The translations under genes were made by a program, and so were the position numbers. Under the pieces are notes generated by a model. That model was not told the DNA's origin. It saw only the letters and a program-made list of their open reading frames with translations, and did no database searches. 64,000 nucleotides of DNA from Zhengitettix transpicula (Eukaryota > Arthropoda > Insecta > Orthoptera > Tetrigidae): NCBI GenBank assembly GCA_037074705.1, contig CM073593.1, positions 60,801,501 through 60,865,500 on the forward strand. The letters are read 5' to 3'. Below are positions 1-10,322 of the stretch, in pieces. The first letter of the stretch is position 1. Every line of letters starts with the position of its first letter.

Positions 1-770
1 CCTCGTTGCTGGAATGTTTCCCGAGGATACTGGCGAAACCTGTTTGAATACCTGAACTGTGTAACAGGTAACGTTGTGAGAGTTTACCGTGATTAAACTA
101 TAATAACCACAAAACCCCGCGTTACTTACGCACCAGAAAAAGATGTAGTCTCAGTTAAATTAATTTGGAATAACCCTGTAGTTACAGTTATGTAAGAAAT
201 TATTGGGCTTCCACGCGCGTAATTATATGCTAAGGCCACGACGTTTCAATGACTGTAACTTGAAATGATATCCTCACTTTATAAGTATAAAAAATCGACT
301 ATGCTGACGAAAATATCAAGCGACAATTTTATGGTGCGAAAATGGAGTGATTCACGTTTTTCCGTTGTTTCTTAGATAACAAATTAAGCCATTGTAACCG
401 CATGTCTCACAGTGTCGTTTCACGAAAAAGTAAAGATTAGAAAAGTTAATACACATTCGTTTGTGTTCATAATGCTCCGAACAAAAGAATATTATAAAAG
501 CGTATTTCTTGAATTTGACACTGTAAAGTGTTCGCTTCTCAATCGCGCAATAAAAATTAGTCTTACAGCGTTATCTCATTATTATATCAAGTTGCTACTC
601 CACCGAAAGTAAAAAAAAAATAATTGGTTAAAATGGTAATTATGTGAAAATATAATTACATCTTTTTTAAAAATCCCATAAATTAACAAAAGAATTATGA
701 CAAGCATAGAGTATAATTCAAATTAATTCCTATGTAACATGTGGTATAACATTGAAAAACGTAAAGTACT
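1..770. other. AT-rich spacer, nothing recognised
   Basis: No coding frame, RNA gene or repeat is recognised here. The short frame at 412-612 has low-complexity AT-driven composition and no recognisable domain, so I treat it as chance. Confidence 0.5.
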
Positions 771-771
771 T

Positions 772-829
772 TTTTTAGACATATAGAGTATTACAGTAGT
801 ATGACTGTAATACTTTATATGTCTAAAAA
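772..829. repeat. Near-perfect 25-bp hairpin with 8-nt loop
   Basis: Positions 772-796 are the reverse complement of 805-829 except for one position, which would be a G-U wobble if read from the plus strand. The loop is TAGTATGA. The arm contains GACATATAGAGTATTACAG. A stem this long and well matched in AT-rich DNA is unlikely to be random. It could be a very short palindromic transposon remnant or the core of a hairpin RNA. The stem alone is shorter than a usual animal pre-miRNA, and no known miRNA seed was recognised. Confidence 0.6.
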
Positions 830-933
830 TATATGGTTGTTCGCTTTGAGTTGTCATCATATTTTTTGGAAATTAAATTTTATGTCACACGATATTTGCG
901 TAGTCGAAGTTTGTAAAACATATTGAAAAGCGA

Positions 934-1399
934 TTGGTTGCCTAGCCCTACATCTCCTTTTCAGTCTCTTTCCTATGCTATATGAGGGGAGTTGCCTATA
1001 CATAGCCTGTCTACTCCTTCTTCTTCTACTTCATAGGTCACAGAACTTTCTAATATTGGAATAGTCGGCCAGCTGCCTCCTAAACTGGTCATGGCACAGA
1101 GAGGTGAATGCTACGTCACACAAGCAAACCCCTCTTCCGCCATCGGAAGTACAAGTACAAAATGCCCGACCTACCTGATGCAGGTTTTTCTAGGGTTTTC
1201 CTTTCATCAGTTTTAGACGAATTGCCGGGTAGGATTTTTTATACTATAACCCGAGGGCCCTAGTTAACCCGTGGCTACCTTGCTATTACTTTTCCGCATC
1301 CCCCCTATCAATATCTTTCCTATGCTATAAGAGGGGAGGGGGCAGTATGTGGATTACCATATACATAGCCTCTCTACACTTTCTTCTTCTTCTTCATAG
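934..1399 (+). repeat. R-family GC-rich repeat, locus 1 (partial plus longer unit in tandem)
   Basis: A 3' unit fragment (about 934-1036) is followed by a second, 5'-truncated unit (about 1037-1399). Both end with a TTC-rich linker that finishes in TTCATAG instead of the A-rich linker of other loci. Diagnostic blocks shared with the other loci include GGCCAGCTGCCTCCTAAACT near 1070, the TGATGCAGGTTTTTCTAGGG core near 1178, GCCGGGTAGGAT near 1226 and CCTATGCTATAAGAGGGGAG near 1319. This locus looks more diverged than those at 26-29 kb. Confidence 0.8.
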
Positions 1400-4300
1400 T
1401 AATGGCACATAGTTTTACATTCTAGAATTTTTGTAGGTCCAGCAGTACGCAAACCCATACATTCAAAGTTATATTGGGATATTACGAGTACAGAATACAT
1501 AAACGAAGGTTTTGTAGAAGAACTATGCCGCTTACTACTATATTGAGCGATCGAGACCCTCCGATTTTACACGATAGACGAAGACGTCGTATTTGAAATA
1601 TCACCCTCTGGCCAAGACAAGTCCAATGTCGGTACGGAATACAGAATGACCGCGTCAAAGTCTAGTAATAGCATTATGACTGGACAAAAGCCACGTCCTT
1701 GGTGTTAAAACGTAATAATAACCGAGGCGAACCTAGCGAGGAAACGTCGACCTAATTCTCTAAGCGGCCTGTTACGTATTGTTTGTTACGGAGCAGAAAA
1801 TTAATTACGTCTGCGTGTGAATGAAACTCCCGCAACATTGAGACTCAGAATATTGCTCATGCCGGAGCGTCTTGCAGCATTCCGTCGCAGCTCAGCTCAG
1901 TGTTATCATTAATTATCCTGTGTGAAGGCGTCCCTCAGCTGCATGACGCTGCGACGTTGCTCTTATGACCCGTCCATAGTCTCGCAACAGCGGTACAAAA
2001 TGTTTATTACATCATTATTCTAATTATATTTATTATTCGTATAAATTTTATTGTTACTAAGTTAATAATATTACTACTGAGAGCTTAAGAGCCTAATAGT
2101 TTAAATATATTATAAAAAAACTATCCTATTCATACATAAAAAATATATTCATTGTAACTGAATCAATATTTGGCAATACACTGTAAACTAACTTCGACCA
2201 CATTACGTCAGATTCCCCCCTCCGCTTCTCGGTCTTTAATGTCTGATAATATCAGCAATGTATTCTTTTGCACATTGAATTTATTGAAATCATGATTTAC
2301 AGATTGTTTCAAATGTTTTTATTATTAGACAACATAATTTTTAATTTCTTCACCGAGTTTACATCTTTTTATCTTTAATATCTCTTAATTAAATATCAGC
2401 ATTCCTCATCGTATATAATTGTACGTTTACACGTTTGGAAAGCAATTTAAATTTTTTAATGCTAAATATTTTAATATTTAAGAAGTAGTTCATTACAGTC
2501 ACTAAAAGTGGGGTTAAGTGAAGTGTTAAGGTGCACACCAAATTTTAATCTTGAAATAATTGCATTTAAATTAAATTAATTACAAAATTTAAATTGTATT
2601 TTCTTTTTAATGATATACAATATATGATGTACAATATATTTGAAGAAATTAAAATGAATATTTCATAAACTAAGTTAAGACTATCAATTTATTTTGTAAA
2701 AGAATAGCACTGTAGGGTTGAAACTGTTATACTTTTATATTTCATAAATAAATCATAAATAAAAAATTGAACAGAACGTAAACAAAGAATCTTTTGAAAT
2801 ATTTGGTACATTTTTACAATCGCAACACTTCCAAAATTTTTAAAAAAATTACTGCGTTCAAATGAACATTTGTTTTTAAAATATACTGAAAACGTAATTT
2901 ATATAAATGTCACAAATTGATGAGGACAACGCGCAAACTATATCTTTACTATTTTAACTGAGGCAGGGATTTTTGTACAGAAATTCTTAGAGGAATCTAA
3001 AAATATTCCCGAGTTTTTAAAATAAATTAAATACTCATTAATTGTCATTTATTATCGAAAAGCCACGTCCTAATTACGTCAGCTAGCAAAGAAAAGTTGC
3101 ATCATTAGACGAAATACAATCATGTTCATGATATATGTAGAATTAATTTAAAAAACTTTGTATCGTGTGCCCAAAATTAATACAATATTGATTTGGATCT
3201 TTGCTTGATTAATTTATTGTCCGTCGAATGCTAGAATTTAATTAACACCCTGCTACGAAAGAGAAGAAAATAATTGGACATTTCATAGTACTGTAAAAGT
3301 CGATAAATTTTAATGAATTATACTAACATTGGTTTTTTCAGGCTGTTTTTTAAAAATTCAATTTATTTCCAGCAATTATCAAATTTTTCCTAATAATCCC
3401 GATTAAAAAATTGACGCTAAGCAACGGTTACGATTACGCTCCGAAAAGTTGTTTTCCTCGTTACGTCAAAGTAAATTTTCTTCTTAAAATAATATCCTTC
3501 AGATTGAATTTAGTCGTCAAACACGCAGAGAGAGATTAATTATAAGTGATTAATAGTTATTAAAATTTAGAAACAGCTCAATTAATATAAAAACTCTAGA
3601 ATGAGCAAACGAAAGTGTAAAATAATTTTTTTTATTTTCAATTCAAATTAAAATATTTTAAATCTTTGAACACACTAATTTGTAGTCAGATAAATTATTT
3701 TCCATTACGAGAACTGGTTTCCTTTAAATACAGTGAGAGTGTAATTATTTAAAGGTTGTATTGTTTTGTTGTAATTTTACATAATTATTCTGTAATCCAT
3801 TTTCAGGTGCTCCGTTGTAAAATTGGAATAGCTAAAAAATGTCTTTAATTTTTTTGTCTTTCATATGAGTTAGGTTTTCTACAGGGAATTATCATGTATG
3901 TAACATAGTCTGAATGATTAAATTTTTATTTATATACAATTTGCTAAAAAGACTGATAATATAAAATTATTCTACTATGATAAAATTTATTCTAATTAAT
4001 ATAAAATTAATTTAATAATATTATTAATTTAATTAATTATGTTATCAGAATTGATAACCATAAAATCAAATTGTAACAGGAAAATTCGAAGAAAAGTATT
4101 CAAAATGCTGTATACAACAGGTAAACGTCTAAAACTATTCCGGTAATTACGTTTCTGACTGGAAATTGCTTTTAGATAATACGATATACTATCTTAATTG
4201 CACCGAACTTTTCCTCTAAACTTAAATCTAGACCCCATTAAACGCTTGAAGTTTCACATTTTATATGAACACTATTTGAGCAACGAAACCCCCGGCGTGA

Positions 4301-4640
4301 AGAGGAATGAGGCCAGTGTCTTTAGCGACTTCCACTCCTAACTGTACTGCACACCCCCTCCTGACATAATACAATTTCAGACGTAGTGCGTTGCATATGG
4401 TGTCACTGCGACTGAAAAAAAAGAGCAAGGATTAAAAAGGCAGTTTTTCGTCTGCAACAGTTATGCTGAGATGTCTCTTAATCACACGAATTAATTTCTC
4501 ATAATTTTTGAAAATATAAAATCTGAATTTATATTATTTAGTTAAAAGTATTTATAGTTAAAAATATTTTGAATTCGTTGTTATTTCCCCCATCTTTGAG
4601 AAAAAGTTTAGTAAACGCTTTTTAATATACAAATAACCGT
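1400..4640. other. AT-rich spacer; slightly GC-richer patches
   Basis: No gene recognised. About 1800-1990 and 4280-4440 are visibly richer in G+C and CpG than the surroundings and could be regulatory or old repeat sequence. Neither holds a frame or motif I can name. Confidence 0.4.
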
Positions 4641-4650
4641 AAAATCACAT

Positions 4651-4780
4651 TATAGTACTAAATATATTTAGTACTAAATATATATTAAAATATATTAAAA
4701 AATATATTTAATACCTGATTATATTTAGTACTAAAAATATATTAAAAAATATATTTAGTACTAAATATATTTATATATTT
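4651..4780. repeat. AT-rich palindromic repeat cluster (TTTAGTACTAAA)
   Basis: The 12-bp perfect palindrome TTTAGTACTAAA occurs at 4667-4678, 4724-4735 and 4754-4765, with a fourth near-copy at 4651-4662. TATATT/TATTAAAA runs separate them. This is a small irregular minisatellite in which each copy can pair with every other. Confidence 0.7.
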
Positions 4781-6700
4781 AATATAAACAATTAAAGATA
4801 GGTTTCAATTATCATTTTAAGCTAAAGCATAGACGTTTGTCATAAAATACTTTGCTATTGAATAATGTTTACAAAAATTATAATTTTAATATTAATTACG
4901 AATTCGGGAAGGTTTCGGTAACACATGTTATGACTTACTTCAAATGCAGCCTAGTGCTGCTAATAAATAATTTAAAATTATTAGTTATTAACTATTATCC
5001 GTTGAAGAAAATCTGCCATATAAAGCTTTTGACTACCGTTCATATTTGAAATTAAAAAAAAAACATTTTTTTATTTTGGGTAAGGTTAACCATTTTATAT
5101 TGAAATACAGGGGTAAATGAGGTTTTAAATCAAGTCTATATATGTTTATCATTTTCATGCAGTAATAATGTCCTAAATCTCATTTTATTGTCTATATTAC
5201 ACCCTAAATTTTTATTTTGCTTTCTGTAATTAAGTAATTAATTAAATTTTTAATTTTCATGTTTATTTATTTGTAATATAGATTTACAGCCATATATGTT
5301 TCATAATTAAATTATAATGGGTAATGAAAATGAACATAAGTCACATTGGTTATGTCAGATTAAATTCACAGAGTAAACAATCGCTATATACCCGAATCCT
5401 TTATATACGACTGGAATAGATTTTCAGTTTGTTTAATTGATTATTCCTGGCATGCAAAACTACTACTAACTGGAGAAATATTCCGTGAGAGGGACGTAAA
5501 AATTAAATATTTTATGGTCACACAGGGAAACTGTGAGTAAAACTGTATAATATTGAGAATCCTCATATTCGGGGAAATAATTAGCACATTACCTATATAT
5601 ATATCTGTGTAATTAACGTTTATGTATATATACGCATATTTATTTATTTTTGTAGCATGTCGAATTAATACTAATTATATGTAAATATTTATTATCATAA
5701 ATGAAAATATTCCCGGTGGAAAGTTTGAAAATGAGACGAAAGAGAAAAACATTAAATATTATAGTAATTATCATACTAACAAAATATTTTAGAGTCCTCA
5801 CTTTCATGCACGTCACGCTGCTGTTTGTAAGCAATAATTTACTCGTGAAACGAGATGTTGAAGTTTGAAGATTTAAAATTATTTATAAGAAATTACTACG
5901 TAAATAGTCTATTTGTATTGAATTAAGGATAACTACTCACAAAACTATATGTAATTTCCGTTCTCGGTCTACATTTCTATTTAAGTTTTAGCGTTGATCT
6001 GCCTGATATAAAATCATACTGGTACGAGATATTATGTTAGAAATTATAGTCTTTAATATTATGATTCCCAAATGTTTTCTCGGGATTAAAAAACTTTTTA
6101 AAATATTGCAATGTTCGTCATTTCCGTGGGGATAATTCCATGTGGAAGGGATAATAAAGCGTGCAATACAGAGTGGTAAAAGAAACTGCGCTTCAAAAAT
6201 AATATTTTACTGACTCAAAATAAATTTTCCTTTTTATTTATTTAAAAAAATCTAATTTCGGTGTACTACACACCCTAAAATTTTGAAAGTCAATTTTAGA
6301 TCATTTGATCAACTAAATCTGCATTTTAATTGATTTAAATGATAACAAAATAAATAGTAATTCTCATAAACTAAAGTTGTCTTTATCATTCTTCAAATTA
6401 TTACGTGGACGACTTTTGTTGAAATAATATCTAATAACATTGATAACTAATTTTTAAATTGTATTGATTTAAAGACTTAACATTTGTAACAAATGACACG
6501 TTTTTTTAATTTTTTTAAAAAACATAAACTTCATTTGCTTACAAGAAATTGTTAGAAAATAATTTGGAAACAAAAAATGGTTTACAAAAATTGTTGCATA
6601 AGTTTAAAAAATTTGCATAATTTGGATACAATATAAACATAAGCGTCAGTTCGTTAATTGTTTTTTAAAACTATATGACTCATAATACAAAGTACATACA
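4781..6700. other. AT-rich spacer, nothing recognised
   Basis: Apart from short TA/TG runs near 5600-5640 I see no supported feature. The short frames here have no recognisable composition or motif. Confidence 0.5.
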
Positions 6701-6710
6701 TTTCCATTAT

Positions 6711-6812
6711 TCGCATGCGCGAACACTGAAGTTTAGTTCGATAAAGTTCATCCGTTCTCCACCAGATTGCAGCGCCAATCTGTGTCCGCAGTTATAGGAT
6801 GTGGTTCGCGCA
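6711..6812. promoter_or_regulatory. GC-rich patch with palindromic CGCATGCG site and inverted flanks
   Basis: The core TCGCATGCGCGA (from 6711) resembles the NRF-1/Ewg-type site (consensus close to GCGCATGCGC). The arm TGCGCGAACAC (6716-6726) returns in inverted form as GTGGTTCGCGCA (6801-6812). The block of about 100 bp is clearly GC-richer than its surroundings. It may be a small promoter-like island or an inverted-repeat element. No downstream gene is visible to decide between these. Confidence 0.3.
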
Positions 6813-7119
6813 ATCGCCAGAAGATGCTCTCAAGACCAATAAAGCAAAATTTAGAGAAAAATTATAAATTCGATGTACATCTTTAAAAACCATTGGAATT
6901 ATTTTGGATAATCTTTATAGAAACTTGTAATTATTATTATTATTATACAATTTTAAAAATGGATCAAAAAAATTGCTACGTAATTAAGTACCTGCACAGG
7001 TACTACTTTTAAGAATGTATTATCAAATTTTAATATGATTTATATAATGTTACGATGTGAATATAAAATTTGAAATAATTATATTTATCATGTAAAATTT
7101 TGTTGTTCAGGATTATCGG

Positions 7120-7796
7120 GTTGTCATATATAAACTCAGCAACATCCATTCCTCAGATTTGACTCAAATCTGGGATGTTTTCTTGTTATTTATGTATAAC
7201 GCTCCATCCGTAAAGGTGTAACGCTACCATGCCGAAAGGTGTTGAAATTATATACTAAAAATCTGGAGAAACGCTATCTTATTAACTACGAAAAAGTTTA
7301 TTTCAATGAATTAATAGTCCATTTTAACATGTTTGAAAATTTCCGCACCCACCTCTGGGTTATATAAACGACAAATTGAGTGTCATAATAAACTCATTGA
7401 CATCCATACCCTCGATTTCGACTCAAATGCCGGTTGTTTTTGCATTATTTTTATGTAAAACCCCTACAACCCCACCCCTAAGTGTGCTCTCATCCTTTGC
7501 CGAAAGGGGTTGAAATTATACACAAAAAGCCTCGGAAGAAATACTATGAAATCCTTTGACCTTAAAAAATTTTCATCCGACGTAAGTATCGGCCGTTTTA
7601 CCCTGAATTAAAATTTTTCACTCCAGTGTAACCCCGCCCTTGGGAGTGGTAGACGTGTCTTACACACACAGTGTTTATTTTCGGTTCAAAAGGAAGACAT
7701 GTTCGAAATTTGGTCAAACTTTCTCCTTGGGTTTAGATTTGTAAGTGGACATACATACATAGACACACACACACAGTCTTTTTTATTTATTAAGAT
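7120..7796 (+). mobile_element. 3' region of an insect-type retroelement with duplicated body unit
   Basis: Two related blocks start at about 7121 and 7381 (period near 260 bp). Both carry a pattern of the type TCATA-TAAACTCA-ACATCC, then GACTCAAAT, then GCCGAAAGG-GTTGAAATTATA. The tail has AAATTTGGTCAAACTTT, ACATACATACATAGACACAC and an AT-rich end, TTTATTTATTAAGAT. This order (repeated short body segments, an 'aatttggtc' type phrase, CATA/ACAC repeats, AT-rich end) is typical of a 3' retroelement sequence widespread in insects. I cannot assign a clade, and no reverse transcriptase is present. Confidence 0.55.
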
Positions 7797-7799
7797 CTT

Positions 7800-9920
7800 G
7801 CTGTGTAAAATATTTTTCTGAATTTAAAAGACTGTTTTATTTATAATATACTATTAAATAAACAGATATTTAACATTATATGCTAAAATAATTGTTATTT
7901 TTTAATTTTCGATACCGTTTTCTGATGCCAACTACCACAAAGAAGTTGTAAGACAATAAAATTTTAATATTCACTTTACTTATAATTCTTATCTATTTTT
8001 GTTTCATTAAACAACACAATTTCAATCATTTTATAATTATTAAAATGCACTAAATGGTTTATTTACCTGTGTTGAACCTCAAAGTCCACAATTAACCGAA
8101 CGTAAATGGTAATCTTTCTGGACGTAATTTATTGCATATAAGTGATCGTGGAGACCGTCTAACCGTTATTCATCGAGTCCTAACGTTAACTCGTGAAGCT
8201 TTTATCTCGTGAATTGTAGGTGAATCCGGGAAATGATTATACAATTTCAGGAGATGTCTCGTACCGGACCTGGAGTCGACTGGGAAGGCTCAGTCGTAGA
8301 GAACGTGCTTACTTATCTTGACGAGATTTTCCCATCCTGAGGCTTTTATTAAATTTCATTGCCTACATGGGTGACATTTGATTCATCACTTCTGAAATAT
8401 TAGTTCACATTGCCTACCATAATCCGTTTAACTCTAAGATGTTGACAATGTCTAAACAGTGACTAATATTATTTTAATTTATTCATAAGAGAAACATATG
8501 TACTGTTTACAGTAAATATTATTGGCTTCAGATGTGACAAATAATATTGAAATCATACAATACGACGCAGGGGAATGAAACATTTCCTTTTTCTAAAATC
8601 ACGTTTTCTATATCAAAATAATCCACTTTCAGTTTACAGTTACATATAAATTCTAGCTCGTTCACATAATGGAATCGAATCGATCTAAGCCTTCGGTCTA
8701 GTGTAATATAGTAAACCTAGTGTTCAATACTGTCGATGTAACAAGTCTCAGGTGAGATAGCATAAATTCGAAAAGCTATCACGTCTTTTACTCTCCAAAG
8801 CCCTGCGAAAATACATTCACACGTTTCAGTTTTTAAACAATGAATTTAAATCAAAGTTGAAATTATAATTGTGATTATCTTGGAGTGAAATTTATTTTTC
8901 GTCTGATCGTTTTTGAAATTTTTCAATAAATCCATAAACAACTGACACTTGTCATATTCACTCTTTTATAATATTTAATTTATTGTCACATCAACCGACT
9001 TGGTTATGAGTGTCAACATACAAATTACAAAAATTTTGGATTACAGATTCAGTTACAGAGGGTTGACTGCGAATAGAGTACAATTTGATTCAGAGTATAT
9101 AAAGAATATAAAGATTATATAAGGAAAATTAGTATGGCCGGATTAGATGATATCGAACACATTCTTGTCCTTTAAATAATCCATGATTAAGTTCATGTAT
9201 CAGGGTTAGTTGAGGCATTCCTTGTATTCACTCGTTTTCAGGCTGCCAAAAACAATTATACACATTAAAATGATTCTTGAAAATCACGAAAAACGTTAAA
9301 CCTCGGGACCGGAATTCACATTAAAACTACAAATTTAAGATAAATTCTCGAATAAATCTAAGCACGAATATTTCTTTTAGTTTCGGCTTTTAATTCCGTG
9401 AGGACAATTAATCGTTCGACTGTTCCACTAGCGAGTCTAATTAACAAGTATTGTCAGAAGGTAGGTTGTGACGAGAGAAATTCAAGTAAATGATCAATCG
9501 TGACGCTTTGCCTGTCACATTCGTAATTTATAATTTTTCCGCAAACAGAAAATATTCACGTTAAAATAAATAATTATATTAGAAAACGATGATTATCGTC
9601 GGTTTCTACATAAACACACATATTAATAATCAGAACCAAAAATAAAATAAAATAAACACGAAATTTTAGCAGGGTAAAATGTGAAACAATTACTTGGTCT
9701 AGGATTAGAATCCTCTGAGATTCCCTACTATAAAACAACAACCTAGATTAACGAATTCCATCGTCTTCAATGAACACTATAATTATTTCCAAGTGCTATG
9801 GATTTTGTTTCAGGGTAACGAGGATCCATAATGTGTGCAAAGATGGTGTAACGCAAATGGACGGTAAAATTTCAAAATTTGTTCCTCATGTTGGAAGAAG
9901 ACAATAGTGTATTATAACAT
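7800..9920. other. AT-rich spacer, nothing recognised
   Basis: No coding frame or RNA gene recognised. Base composition is uniform AT-rich with scattered CpG. Confidence 0.45.
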
Positions 9921-9923
9921 GGG

Positions 9924-10322
9924 CCCGGAAATACATAATTACAGAGTTTTTCGAACTTATATGAAAGTTAGTGCATGACGACATGCCTTGTTAAAAATGC
10001 GACACTGGTTACAATAGTTACATGAGGATACATGTTGCGCACAATATTCATGCTGACCTGAATACTTCTTGGCACCCCAAAATGATAACCCATCATGTTA
10101 TGTGTTGCTGTGGAAGATGAAATAACTTAGCGAGCACGCATTGTTGACAACCTGTCAGACATAAGGCATTTTTTATCGTGTTCGAAATTCAATGCGAAGA
10201 AGGAGGTCACTTAGAACATTTCATATAGTATGTGAACAGAGTGTTCCAACTAGTCAAGTGAAGTTCATATAAACCGATCAGATACGGAATTTCAGATAAC
10301 TCTGTAATTATGCATTTACGGG
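9924..10322 (+). mobile_element. Short TIR DNA transposon, deletion derivative of a Tc1/mariner-type element
   Basis: The left end CCCGGAAATACATAATTACA (from 9924) matches the reverse complement of the right end, which reads CCCGTAAATGCATAATTACA inwards from 10322. Mismatches are few and the similarity continues into AGAGTT. These are terminal inverted repeats of about 26-28 bp on a 399-bp element. Inside it the plus strand retains a degraded transposase C-terminus (see the pseudogene entry). The TIRs plus residual coding suggest an internally deleted copy rather than a MITE of unrelated origin. Target-site duplication is not clear. Confidence 0.6.
10050..10228 (+). pseudogene. Degraded transposase C-terminus
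   Basis: The plus-strand frame ending in the stop at 10226-10228 reads FEIQCEEGGHLEHFI just before the stop. Many Tc1/mariner-superfamily transposases of animals end in a basic/aromatic helix followed by a GGHFEHL-type tail, and this tail matches that pattern well. Upstream the frame is broken by stops and shifts, so no functional product is possible. The fragment lies between the TIRs of the 9924-10322 element with its stop about 95 bp from the right end, as expected for the 3' end of a transposase gene. The superfamily call rests on the C-terminal signature only. Confidence 0.4.
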
